Assembly (NCBI RefSeq): GCF_023684405.1
Contig: NZ_JAGSOI010000001.1
Coordinates: forward strand, 52,123-116,122
Length of the DNA stretch: 64,000 bases
Reading direction: 5' to 3'
From: Methanococcoides seepicolus
GTDB lineage: Archaea; Halobacteriota; Methanosarcinia; Methanosarcinales; Methanosarcinaceae
Shown one piece after another: positions 55,638 to 64,000 of the stretch (the stretch's first letter is position 1; each line of letters starts with the position of its first letter). The notes under the pieces are model-generated. The model did not search any database. It had not been told where the DNA came from and was given only the letters and a program-made list of their open reading frames with translations. A program made the translations under genes and the position numbers.

Positions 55638-56366
55638 TTAAACAAATCTAATACCAACATCATGCATCTTATTGCGTATGGCGATATTTATCACCAATGG
55701 TGTCAGAGATTCAACCATTCCGGAAGTCTCAAGTGGTCCGATATCTAAAGGTCGCATGTTAGAGATATCATTTACAAGAGCGAACACTATTTTCTTTGAA
55801 TGCATGCAGTTACCACATACCGCAATATCATAATCAAGTTCAATATCAAGGTCTGCAAGTTTCTTTGCAGGAACATTGTGGAATGCGGATACAACTTCAA
55901 TATCAGATGGTAAAAGTGCTTCGATCTCTGCTGCAGCACTGCCGGCTGCGGGAGTTGTGTAACAGAAGTAATCAGCATTATACTCGGACTTGGAAGCATC
56001 GATTGTAATATTTTCATTAACGGTTGGATCCGGCTGTATGTAACAGCGGTCCTTTCCCATAGGAACTACAACTGAAACCACAACCTGGTCCTTGAGGACA
56101 GGTGTTATGAGCTCGATCACAGAAGGAACCTGATCATAACGAATTGCAATGATTATTACATCTGCAACTGCTGCTGCGGATCTGTTGTCCATACCTTCGA
56201 TCTTGGAATCAAAACCCCTTTCATTCAGGATACGAGTATATTCTTCTGCGACTGTAATAGCTTTCTCAGAATTTCTGGAACCTATCACCACATCATGCAT
56301 CTGACCCCAGCGCAGGGCAAAGCCTCTACCAATATTGCCAGTTCCACCAAGGATTGCGATCTTCAT
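55638..56366 (-). CDS. fno: F420H2:NADP oxidoreductase
   Basis: Transfers hydride between reduced F420 and NADP. The 242-residue enzyme begins KIAILGGTGNIGRGFALRWG, with the NADP-specific GSRNSEKA motif at the second strand. VIIIAIRYDQVP and VSVVVPMGKDR, and the long AFHNVPAKKLADLD segment that covers the deazaflavin, fit Fno; the mid-region CYTTPAAGSAAAEIEALLPS is also family-like. GAGGTCATT precedes the ATG. Its NADPH could serve the neighbouring glutamate dehydrogenase, which is inferred from position. Confidence 0.9.
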   Translation of the reverse strand: MKIAILGGTGNIGRGFALRWGQMHDVVIGSRNSEKAITVAEEYTRILNERGFDSKIEGMDNRSAAAVADVIIIAIRYDQVPSVIELITPVLKDQVVVSVVVPMGKDRCYIQPDPTVNENITIDASKSEYNADYFCYTTPAAGSAAAEIEALLPSDIEVVSAFHNVPAKKLADLDIELDYDIAVCGNCMHSKKIVFALVNDISNMRPLDIGPLETSGMVESLTPLVINIAIRNKMHDVGIRFV

Positions 56367-56549
56367 AATGACCTCTAATCTCCCAAGTTAGTTATATCTT
56401 TTTTGATAAGTAGAATGCGATATCCAATGACGAACATTTAGAATTATTGAATATAATACAAATGTTTTAGGACATCACAGGTCTAAAAAGGGAGAAGATC
56501 ACCCCCTCCCTTCAAACCAAGAGTTATTTTTCGAAAATGTCTACAATGC

Positions 56550-57800
56550 TTAGTATAACCATCCGCGGTCTGACATTGCTTCAACTACACGGTTGACAGC
56601 TACGACATATGCTGCAGTTCTCATGTTGACATTGTATTGCTTGGAAGCTTCGAGAACAGCGTGGTATGCGTTGGTCATCTTTGCGTCAAGTCTGTTGTGG
56701 ACCCTCTCTATGCTCCAGCGGTACATGTAGAAGTTCTGTACCATCTCGAAGTAAGATACTGTCACACCGCCACCATTACAGAGGAAGTCAGGAATGAGGT
56801 GTACGCCTTTCTGGAAAAGCATCTCATCTGCTTCCGGAGTGGTTGGACCATTTGCAAGTTCTGCAACGATCTTTGCTTTGATCTTGTCTGCATTCTCGTG
56901 TGTGATGACGTGCTCAAGAGCTGCTGGGATAAGTATATCGACATCAAGCTCAAGGATGTCTTCGTTGGAGATAGGCTCTGTGCCTGCGAGACCAACAACT
57001 GAACCGGTTGCCTTCTTGTGCTCCTGTGCTGCTTCTGCGCTGATACCGTTCATGTTGACGGCTCCGCCGCGGCTGTCACTTACAGCAACGACCTTGCATC
57101 CGAAGAGCTCTTCACAGAGAGTTCCAGCGAAATAACCTGCATTACCGTATCCCTGAATTGCGACAGTTGCGTCCTTAAGGTCAAGGCCGATCTCTACTGC
57201 TGCTTCACGGACTGCGTAAAGACCACCACGTGCTGTAGCGTCGCCACGACCGAGGGAACCACCAATGCTGAGTGGCTTACCGGTGATGACACCAGCCTGG
57301 TTCTTGCCTGCGAACTTGGAGAACTCGTCCATCATCCATGCCATCATCTGTGGATTGGTGTAGACATCAGGAGCAGGTATGTCCTTGTCAGGACCTACGA
57401 TCATTGAGATGCTTGAAATGAACTTCCTTGAAAGGCGCTCAAGTTCACCCTGGGACATTTCCTTAGGGTTGCAGATAACTCCACCCTTACCTCCACCGAG
57501 GGGGATGTCCATAACTGCACATTTCCATGTCATCCATGCTGCAAGTGCCTTGACAGTGTCAACGGTCTCTTCTGGGTGGAAGCGGATACCACCTTTTGTT
57601 GGACCTTTTGCATCATTGTACTGTACCCTGAATCCCTGGAAGACCTTGATGCTTCCATCGTCCATGCGGACAGGAAGGGACACATGCATTTCCCTCATTG
57701 GGTTCTTCAGGATATCATGAATGCCCTCATCGAGCTCAAGGATATCTGCGCACTTCTGTAACTGCTTTCTTGCATTCTCAAATGGGTTTTGTTCTGCCAT
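56550..57800 (-). CDS. gdhA: glutamate dehydrogenase
   Basis: Reversibly aminates 2-oxoglutarate with NAD(P)H. The 416-residue enzyme has the substrate site [20 protein letters not shown] with [19 protein letters not shown] (catalytic Lys), then the [20 protein letters not shown] segment, and the nucleotide site [19 protein letters not shown] precedes the ATG. It lies 183 bp upstream of fno on the same strand. Confidence 0.96.
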   Translation of the reverse strand: MAEQNPFENARKQLQKCADILELDEGIHDILKNPMREMHVSLPVRMDDGSIKVFQGFRVQYNDAKGPTKGGIRFHPEETVDTVKALAAWMTWKCAVMDIPLGGGKGGVICNPKEMSQGELERLSRKFISSISMIVGPDKDIPAPDVYTNPQMMAWMMDEFSKFAGKNQAGVITGKPLSIGGSLGRGDATARGGLYAVREAAVEIGLDLKDATVAIQGYGNAGYFAGTLCEELFGCKVVAVSDSRGGAVNMNGISAEAAQEHKKATGSVVGLAGTEPISNEDILELDVDILIPAALEHVITHENADKIKAKIVAELANGPTTPEADEMLFQKGVHLIPDFLCNGGGVTVSYFEMVQNFYMYRWSIERVHNRLDAKMTNAYHAVLEASKQYNVNMRTAAYVVAVNRVVEAMSDRGWLY

Positions 57801-58109
57801 TATTTTACCTCACGTTTAGTTTTTTAAATTGTAATAGGCACATATAAAAAAACTTATGCAACCATAATCTTTTTTATTAATATATAGTCATTTTTGCCAC
57901 CAAGACTGTAACCATTACATCCCGTGGCTTGACAAGGATACTTATTACCGCTATCTAGTATAAGTAAATTGCGTTCCTGCGAACATATGAAAAAATAATA
58001 TAAATAGAGGAAAACGTCCTATAGCGCTTTATTTTAATAGTCACGTCTTAGAATTACCACCAATTCATCTGAACAGGGCATCCTTTCCCCGACCTTCCAA
58101 TTACCGGCC
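57801..58109. other. gene-free upstream region of gdhA
   Basis: No supported gene. AT-rich tracts near 57840-57890 probably hold the gdhA promoter. No recognisable operator was found. Confidence 0.45.
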
Positions 58110-58382
58110 TTACATCATAGCCAACATCAAAGAATCCCACAGTGGAAAACCGAGTGTCCAGAACTCCACAACTCCACAACTCCACAACTCCACAACTCCA
58201 CAACTTGCACCGACACGCCCATCCCTTCGATGCCCCACAGAACCGGGATCTACTATCCTGACACCCTCAACCCCCAGACACAGCCGGTCAGGGGGAATGG
58301 AAAGCACCGAATCCAGAGCTTCAAGATTACTGCGTGTATCAGAAAAAAGAAGTAGTTCCAGAAAGGAAATGAAAGCTAACAC
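58110..58382 (-). pseudogene. internally deleted metallophosphoesterase relic
   Basis: A minus-strand frame joins LLFSDTRSNLEALDSVLS with PPDRLCLG, like the N-terminus of YfcE/MJ0936-type phosphodiesterases (usually SDIHSNLEAL...D..VCLGD), directly to VRIVDPGSVGHRRDGRVGAS, like their C-terminus (NPGSVGQPRDG). About 100 residues holding the remaining metal ligands are missing. Beyond the second block the frame enters an octamer repeat, so the product could not be a working enzyme. There is no ribosome-binding site. Confidence 0.65.
58162..58205. repeat. tandem octamer AACTCCAC, five and a half copies
   Basis: Five exact head-to-tail copies of AACTCCAC (58162-58201) plus AACT. It lies at the 3' end of the phosphoesterase relic, where it would expand the family's final strand. 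Likely a slippage repeat, possibly variable between strains. Confidence 0.9.
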
Positions 58383-58744
58383 ATAATATAACAGCTATTT
58401 GAAGCCTTTTTGCAAACCATTTTGCGTAATACCATACGACCAGAGTACGATAACAAAAGAACAACACATGAAAATTAGACACAGACAAAACGTTATCTTT
58501 ATATCATCCTACCATGTACTGTACTCTGGCGCATTGTAAGGTCCTTGCATGAGAATATGGCAGAGCCTTTCTGTGATTGTATAGACAACCTCAATGCGGC
58601 ACATACGATAATGCAATATAAGCCTGACACGAGGGAAACCGGAAGGGACAGCGGGAATCCCAATAGGATGAACTTTCGGAGTTAGTGGGCCAGGTTACAG
58701 CATTATCGACATTTTCTAAACACACCTATCGAAGAGTTCTTACT
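58383..58744. other. gene-free stretch before DUF167 gene
   Basis: No well-supported gene. A 42-codon frame starting at ATG 58557 ends in TAG at 58683-58685; it has no ribosome-binding site or family. AT-rich sequence near 58490-58500 could be a promoter. Confidence 0.4.
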
Positions 58745-59068
58745 ATGGGCACATCTTTTGAAAAAGCTATCAAAGAAACAAAGGATGGTATCGCCATCGA
58801 CCTGGAAGTTACCCCCGGGTCAAAGAAAGCCTGTTTTCCTGCAGGTTATAACCAGTGGCGGGAACGTATCGAAATCAAACTTACGTCCGCAGCACAGAAA
58901 GGGAAGGCCAACGGACAGCTTATAGAGATCGTGGCAGACTTTTTTAACATCAGTTCAAGGGATATTGCAATCGTATCCGGTGCAAAAAGCTCAAAGAAGA
59001 CAGTGATAATAAATGGAATTGCCCAAACCCAGGCTGTTTTGGCACTTGATAGTGTGTTGATGAAATAG
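58745..59068 (+). CDS. DUF167 (YggU) family protein ending in TAG-TAA
   Basis: A 107-residue protein of the DUF167/YggU family, function unknown. Family marks are DLEVTPGSKKACFPAGYNQW, then IEIKLTSAAQKGKANGQLIE and the final SGAKSSKKTVIING. ATG 58745 is used because the family starts near here; a GTG at 58685 is less likely. The gene ends AAA-TAG-TAA: it is the only convincing gene in the window using TAG as its stop, and TAA follows at once. In a genome that decodes UAG this adds at most one residue. Confidence 0.85.
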   Translation: MGTSFEKAIKETKDGIAIDLEVTPGSKKACFPAGYNQWRERIEIKLTSAAQKGKANGQLIEIVADFFNISSRDIAIVSGAKSSKKTVIINGIAQTQAVLALDSVLMK

Positions 59069-59127
59069 TAAAGACGCTAGTCGATAAAAAGAAACCATTG
59101 GAGATATATAGGATTGTCTGTAGATAC

Positions 59128-59756
59128 ATGACAATGACACTAACACAAATTCTTAAAGATCCCAATAGTTTTTTTGAAGAGGAGATAAATACCGAAATTG
59201 AATTTAAAACTCCCATTCTGATAATGTTATTTATCGGAGCATTAGCTGCCATAAGTGCCATTATCACAGCCCAACAGATATGCGTATTATGCCAGAAGAA
59301 CTTGCTGTTTTTGGGAGCGTTGGCATTGTACTCGGAGCCATAGGAGCAGTTGCTGGTACACTGATCGCGTGGGTAATATACACAATAATATTCTACCTGT
59401 TATCATCTGTTTTTGGTGGACAAGGGGATTTTAAAAGAACACTTGAATTCGTTGCATACGGATTTATACCAACCATTCTTAGCAGCTTACTAACTATTTA
59501 TGTAATGTCAAACGTTATTTCAATGGCAGATATGGCCGCACAAGACCCTGCACTTATAAAAGAGACCCTTCTTGCAGACCCGACAATGCAAATGGTCACC
59601 ATAATAGGAATTATCATCAACCTCTGGAGTGCGAACATCTGGAGATATGGCCTGGTCCACGCAAGGAACATGACCGTAAAGAACGCAACAATAACAGTTA
59701 TGATCCCAATCGGGATATCAATATTATTCAGCATAAAAAGCCTTATTGGGCTGTAA
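59128..59756 (+). pseudogene. Yip1-domain membrane protein broken by a single frameshift
   Basis: Two overlapping frames together give one Yip1-like protein. The first (ATG 59128) reads LTQILKDPNSFFEEEINTEI and IMLFIGALAAISAIITAQQI. The second, one base back, continues MPEELAVFGSVGIVLGAIGA, then FYLLSSVFGGQGDFKRTLEF and VAYGFIPTILSSLLTIYV. The break lies near 59277-59282 (CAACAGATATGCG), where one missing base would join them. Four spans and the FGG-G-FKRTLEF-YGFIP motif are family features. It may be a sequencing error, a recent mutation, or real frameshifting; the sequence shows no classic slippery heptamer. Confidence 0.75.
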
Positions 59757-59830
59757 GTAAAAAAACCGATAATTAAGAATTATCGAATAATAGAAAAGTA
59801 TTGAACAATTTTAAAAAAATAAGAGGGGGA

Positions 59831-60970
59831 TCATGCCATATGATCCCTGACCATCTGAGCAGTACCCTCGCCATTGAAAGCCTTGATGAAAAGAAGGGTT
59901 TCAGCGTAACACATTGCATCAATTGCTTCCAGCGTATCCTCGCTCACTGAATAGATCCTGTCGAAGAACTCCTTGATAGAGAATTTGCTGAACTTGCCAA
60001 ATAGCTCATTGTCGTTCTTTTCCGGAGCCTTTTCCTTGTAATTTGCAATTGTCCAGTCCCAGATATCCTTGTAGAGTTCCGGCTCATATACCTTGAAAAT
60101 ATCCCAGACTATGTTCTGGTAGAAGGTTGCCACATTGCCCTTTACAATATCACCATGCGGGAAATGATTGTGGATAAGGTCACGTGGAGTACCGGTGATC
60201 CCATGCTGTGCGATCCTTACATCGAGATCGTTGTCCTTCAGTGCCTGAGCTACTGCAATGGTCTGCTCGATATCTACAGATACCTGCTCGATGAGGTTGC
60301 CGTTAGCATCATAAGTGTTCCCATGAGCACTACCGTTAGCAATTGCCAGGAAGTGAGGATAAACACCGTTCTCGTTCAATGCCTTGATGAAAGTTGCAGC
60401 CTCCTCCGGCTGGGTCAGAACTCTGCCATTCTCATCTTCCCTTCCGATCTCGCCGACCTCGACCTCAAGACCATAATCCTTATCGCCCATACCCTCTTTG
60501 ATGTATAACCCGATTTTTGTTGTTGCATCGATATTGTTCGCAAGTTCTTCACGCAGATTGCCACCCTGGAAATTGAACAGATGGGATGCGTCAATGGCAA
60601 AGGAAGTGTAACCAGCCGCGATCTGTGCATCGACAAGCTTTTTCGTAGCCTCGATATCTTCATCAGTACCCTTCTTGATACCGATATGATCCGCATGCAA
60701 TGCCCACATATCGAACTCGAGCTCTTTTGCGGCATCTCTTGTGATCTTGGAGATCGCAGCAGGAGTCAGACCTGCATAGCCACCTTCCAGATTGCACTCA
60801 GATCTTGCCAGCTCAAGAATAAGCGGCGCATCCATTTCTTTTGCTGCTCGCATGATGCCTTTTGTCACAAGGGCTATACGAGGATTTGCAGTCATAATTA
60901 TCGTGTTCTTATCAAGCAGGCTCTTAAACATAAATGAGCTTGGTATCGGTTCAAAACTGTTATTGGTCAT
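59831..60970 (-). CDS. class II fructose-bisphosphate aldolase family protein
   Basis: A 379-residue zinc aldolase. Metal ligands lie in MWALHADHIGIKKG (His pair), in EVEVGEIGREDENG (Glu) and in ANGSAHGNTY (His), with HGITGTPRDLIHNHFPHGDI closing the phosphate site. It is longer than classic FbaA and resembles the tagatose/fructose-bisphosphate aldolase branch. It probably works in gluconeogenesis with the tpiA and apgM enzymes encoded in this window; substrate choice is inferred. AAGGTAAT precedes the ATG. Confidence 0.85.
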   Translation of the reverse strand: MTNNSFEPIPSSFMFKSLLDKNTIIMTANPRIALVTKGIMRAAKEMDAPLILELARSECNLEGGYAGLTPAAISKITRDAAKELEFDMWALHADHIGIKKGTDEDIEATKKLVDAQIAAGYTSFAIDASHLFNFQGGNLREELANNIDATTKIGLYIKEGMGDKDYGLEVEVGEIGREDENGRVLTQPEEAATFIKALNENGVYPHFLAIANGSAHGNTYDANGNLIEQVSVDIEQTIAVAQALKDNDLDVRIAQHGITGTPRDLIHNHFPHGDIVKGNVATFYQNIVWDIFKVYEPELYKDIWDWTIANYKEKAPEKNDNELFGKFSKFSIKEFFDRIYSVSEDTLEAIDAMCYAETLLFIKAFNGEGTAQMVRDHMA

Positions 60971-61147
60971 GGGATTACCTTCAAAAGTTCATATAACGTA
61001 TTTTTGCTACTAGATGTATCTTTCAATTATAACCATTTCTATAGACAAAATGAAACAATGCACATCAATGCTCAGAAAAGGACAAAACCACAAACTCTAA
61101 ATATTTAACTCCTAATCCATTAGAGTAAGAAATACGGAGGAAGGAAA

Positions 61148-61336
61148 ATGGAAATGGCCGAACTATTGAAGCTGGAAGATAATCTTACAGCTATGGGTGC
61201 AAATGAACTGTATACCTATGCGACCGAAAAATATCCGGAAGTTCCGAACATGGGGCTGGGGAAGAAGAAACTGGTGGTTCGGAGAATACTGAACCATGAA
61301 AGGAACAAGATGAACGAAGAAGAGACTGCAGAGTAA
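61148..61336 (+). CDS. small hypothetical charged protein, 62 aa
   Basis: A 62-residue protein, mostly helical and charged, ending in EEETAE; the middle is VPNMGLGKKKLVVRRILNHE. I recognise no family. A strong GGAGGAAGGAAA site precedes ATG 61148 (61154 is also in frame), and a TATA-like TAAATATTTAA lies about 50 bases upstream. The start context makes it a credible gene. Confidence 0.65.
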   Translation: MEMAELLKLEDNLTAMGANELYTYATEKYPEVPNMGLGKKKLVVRRILNHERNKMNEEETAE

Positions 61337-61379
61337 ACCTTACATTCCTTTTAACTTTTTTTACCATTATATCGTACGG

Positions 61380-61526
61380 TCAGAGGCCGAACATTGTCAG
61401 AAGGATTTTTGATATTACAAACTCGTATATCAAGATAAACAGTACACTGATAACTGCCAGGGCCACCAGTCCAACCGAGGTACAGGTGATCTTGTCCATA
61501 CATTCTTGCGAACAACAGAATTTCAT
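61380..61526 (-). CDS. small single-span membrane protein, 48 aa
   Basis: A 48-codon frame from ATG 61526 to TGA 61380-61382. The head MKFCCSQECMDKITC has four cysteines, then one long span (TSVGLVALAVISVLFILIYE) and an amphipathic tail ending LLTMFGL. It resembles the 41-residue peptide before cofE (both have SVG then a long Val/Ile span). No strong ribosome-binding site; convergent with the 62-aa gene. Confidence 0.5.
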   Translation of the reverse strand: MKFCCSQECMDKITCTSVGLVALAVISVLFILIYEFVISKILLTMFGL

Positions 61527-61719
61527 TAGCATCGCGCCCCCATATTATGCTAAAGACATTACCATTTTAAAGAAAGAGTTGAAACTACATCAACGTTTGT
61601 GCGAGTGAAAAAATTCCACTTTGTACATAGAGGAGATAGAAAAAGGGAAATCAGCTCATATCAGAGAAGAAGAAGAGAAGAAAGGAGCATTCGAGAATAT
61701 CGAACATTCGGAATGCCTT

Positions 61720-63651
61720 TTAGCATCTCTCTTCAACCAGACTTGTACTAACACCCATCACACGAATACGTGTTTCAAGAGGATGTGCCCATCCATCAGG
61801 GATTATCTCCTGTTTCTCTATATCCACACTCACATGCTCGGGGTCCATACCTGCATCCATCATATACTGTATAATGGACTCCCTCCCGGTCTCCGAAGCA
61901 TACTCGAGTGCTTCTTCATATTCATAGAAGCTCACACGTCCTTTTTCAGAGAATACATAGAACTCCCAGTCAGGTGCTGCCATTGATACCGGCCTCACAA
62001 GGAAATCCACCCTGCGAATACCTTTTGCTGCCAGTGCCCCTGTCGCATTCCCCACATTGGAATATTCAGGCACGATGATCTCTGCATCTAATATTGATTG
62101 CAGGTCATCAAGGTATGCAATTACAGGACCGCCTATGAGCACGACCGGAATATCCACCTTGAATTTCGTGGGGGACTCGATGTCGAATATCTTACGGATC
62201 TCCGCCTTTGGAATTCCTTCAAGGAAGAAAGACATAAGATCGGATGCCATGTTCTTTGCAAATTCCTGCTTTACAAATGATGCAAACTCAAACGCATCAC
62301 GTTTACACAATGATCCAAGATATTTAGCACCGATCTCAGATGCTTCTACATTATGTTCAGCATAGTTCCCAAGAACATGAAGTGCATCAGTGGGAGTGAA
62401 ACCTATTGTCTGTATCAGACGTTTCTGCAAAAGCAAGTCCAGATACTTTGAGGAAGGATATTTGTTCATCCTGCTACGCAGCTCTCTCATGGAAGTCGGC
62501 TCATCAGAGACCGATCTGAAAACATCCATTTCCTCTGGACTTATGCCTATCGGGTCATAGCCTGTCCTTATGTAAAATTTTGTGGGCTGGAAGTTGATCC
62601 CAAGCAAACCCCTTGAAGGCATCGGATTTGCCCTAAGCTGGTCCAGGAAACCGGGATAGAGGTCGGCTGCACGGCAGAGAGGAATTACCCTGCGAGGACC
62701 CATATTGACACTATTTTCCTTTACCCAGACATCACTGTCCCCGCCCATTGCAGAGGTCTCCATCTTGATAGCCTTCACCATTGTCTTCCAGCCACCGACA
62801 ACAGCTCCCGATTCACTCATTTCGGGCACCCCGTTGATTATGACCGAAATATCGGTGCTGGTGCCACCCACATCGATAACGGCACAGGTATCATTCCCTG
62901 TCAAAAAGGAAGCACCTACAAGACTGCCTGCCGGGCCTGAAAAGATGGACTCGATCGGTTTTTCAAGTGCACTTCTGATACCAATTACCGAGCCATCACA
63001 TTTGAGCATGAATATCTTTGCATCCATGCCCCTGCTCCTTATCTCGGATTCCACACTGGTCATGAACTTCTCGGTTACAGGGATCAACTGAGCGTTCAGA
63101 AATGCGGTCACTGCCCTCTCGAAAGCACCAAGTTCCTGCGAAAGCTCATGAGCACATACAATAGGAAGACCTGTGGATTCTTTTATGATCTCCTTGACCC
63201 TCAATTCATGTTCAGGGTTCCTTATACTGAAATACGAAGATACTGCAAATGCAGCCACCCTGCCCTTGACCCTTTCCGCAAATTCCCGCACAGCATCTTC
63301 ATCAAGAGATGCAGTGGGGATACCATTGTAATTATGACCGCCCTCGACCTGCACATAGTGTTCGGTTGGAAGGTCCTGGTTCAGTTCATAACTACCCACA
63401 AGTATCAAGCCAACCGGGAAGCCCGTACCTTCCAGAATACTGTTCGTTGATAAAGTAGTGGAAACAGAAACCACTTTTATATCGTTCAGGTATTGTTCAT
63501 CGATCCCATCAATTGCGTTCCTGATACCTCCTAGAGGATCAGGGTATGTCGTAAGCGCTTTGTTCGAAGAGATTATGACTTCATCAGAATCCCTAAGAAG
63601 GACTGCATCTGTATAAGTACCGCCTGCATCGATACCGAGACTGTATTTCAT
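61720..63651 (-). CDS. hydantoinase/oxoprolinase-family protein (HyuA-like)
   Basis: A 643-residue ATP-grasping protein of the hydantoinase A/oxoprolinase family with the actin-like fold. YSLGIDAGGTYTDAVLLRDS is the first phosphate loop, VVSVSTTLSTNSILEG the conserved early helix, and AVIDVGGTSTDISVIINGVP the second phosphate loop; GPAGSLVGASF lies between. Family members open lactam rings with ATP, or carboxylate ketones, often with a HyuB partner, but none is adjacent here. The substrate in methanogens is unknown. GGAG lies nine bases before the ATG. Confidence 0.85.
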   Translation of the reverse strand: MKYSLGIDAGGTYTDAVLLRDSDEVIISSNKALTTYPDPLGGIRNAIDGIDEQYLNDIKVVSVSTTLSTNSILEGTGFPVGLILVGSYELNQDLPTEHYVQVEGGHNYNGIPTASLDEDAVREFAERVKGRVAAFAVSSYFSIRNPEHELRVKEIIKESTGLPIVCAHELSQELGAFERAVTAFLNAQLIPVTEKFMTSVESEIRSRGMDAKIFMLKCDGSVIGIRSALEKPIESIFSGPAGSLVGASFLTGNDTCAVIDVGGTSTDISVIINGVPEMSESGAVVGGWKTMVKAIKMETSAMGGDSDVWVKENSVNMGPRRVIPLCRAADLYPGFLDQLRANPMPSRGLLGINFQPTKFYIRTGYDPIGISPEEMDVFRSVSDEPTSMRELRSRMNKYPSSKYLDLLLQKRLIQTIGFTPTDALHVLGNYAEHNVEASEIGAKYLGSLCKRDAFEFASFVKQEFAKNMASDLMSFFLEGIPKAEIRKIFDIESPTKFKVDIPVVLIGGPVIAYLDDLQSILDAEIIVPEYSNVGNATGALAAKGIRRVDFLVRPVSMAAPDWEFYVFSEKGRVSFYEYEEALEYASETGRESIIQYMMDAGMDPEHVSVDIEKQEIIPDGWAHPLETRIRVMGVSTSLVEERC

Positions 63652-64000
63652 TCAAAATGACTCCTTTATGTTATAAATGAAAGTTTTTGTTCACTTCGGC
63701 TAATATAACCAAAACTATTGATAAAGAAAAAAATAACAGTACTTAAGCGTATCGTATTTGCATATCACTGTTAACTTTGAAAAACCGAATAAAGAGACGT
63801 TAAAAAGAGATAATCTGTTTTTAGATATAAACCTTATGCCATTTTTTAACTCTTATATTGAGAATTTCAAATTAGAAAGTTAACTTAAAAACCTATTCCA
63901 TTTTTCATTAACTCCACTACTTTTTCTGCAACAAATAGCCATCATTAGCTTATTAGAACTTATCCAGTCTTCATGGCTAAAACAACAACAATATATCGTG
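63652..64000. other. gene-free AT-rich end of window, possible gene start at 63973
   Basis: AT-rich, no RNA gene recognised. An ATG at 63973 opens a frame (MAKTTTIYR) that runs off the edge, without a visible ribosome-binding site. It could be the start of a plus-strand gene; too little is present to judge. Confidence 0.3.

Noticed and set aside
58557..58685. 42-codon frame ending in TAG, considered as another pyrrolysine gene
   Set aside because: After the TAG the frame runs antiparallel in sense to the real DUF167 frame and has no conserved content; no ribosome-binding site.

Overview
The window (about 43% GC by eye) is chromosomal DNA from a methanogenic archaeon of the Methanosarcinaceae type, most like Methanococcoides or a close relative. 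The call rests on archaeal information-processing genes (aIF1, RadA, Cdc48/VAT, a second RFC small subunit, archaeal Elp3, NreA with a PCNA-binding tail). It also rests on methanogen-specific genes (YcaO for McrA thioglycine, CofE and Fno for F420, a fused Fae-Hps, the ADTH/AroB' aromatic pathway) and on an S-layer-type protein of Methanosarcinales style. Almost every gene here stops with TGA or TAA. TAG closes only one convincing gene, where TAA follows directly, and TAG also sits in-frame inside a second gene. This is the pattern expected of a genome that decodes UAG as pyrrolysine.

Layout. 1-5.3 kb: ycaO (cut by the window edge), a cysteine desulfurase, purL and a DUF192 gene. 5.3-10.2 kb: aIF1, a zinc-bearing XRE regulator overlapping nreA, a TPR protein, and a phosphate permease/PhoU-like pair. 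10.2-12.9 kb: FAD oxidoreductase with purC, divergent from nikR. 12.9-14.9 kb: about 1 kb of non-coding DNA holding a 401-bp tandem duplication that runs into a sugar epimerase gene. 15.4-19.6 kb: Cdc48, PRC-barrel protein, phosphoglycolate phosphatase, RadA. 19.8-30 kb is the accessory part: an orphan protein, an AAA-ATPase remnant, CoaD, a small Cys-rich protein, two sugar-nucleotide dehydrogenases, an Sfp-type phosphopantetheinyl transferase (rare in archaea), an intact insertion sequence, endonuclease IV, and a membrane-anchored surface protein.

30.3-46 kb is mostly housekeeping: guaAA, an overlapping aromatic operon (ADTH synthase, AroB', AroD, AroE, TyrA), tpiA, fae-hps, a ParA-type ATPase, a winged-helix regulator, elp3-rfcS2 and secF-secD. 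46-57.8 kb: dCMP deaminase, cofE, Hsp20, phosphoglycerate mutase, S-layer-like protein, aspartokinase, purM, the TAG-interrupted gene, and a nitrogen/redox run (glnA, fno, gdhA). 57.8-64 kb: a decayed phosphoesterase with an octamer repeat, DUF167, a frameshifted Yip1-type protein, class II aldolase, small proteins and a hydantoinase/oxoprolinase-type protein.

No rRNA, tRNA or CRISPR array was recognised. The strongest leads are the in-frame amber codon at 53601-53603, the orphan phosphopantetheinyl transferase with its overlapping leader ORF, and the duplicated structured leader with a truncated epimerase relic.
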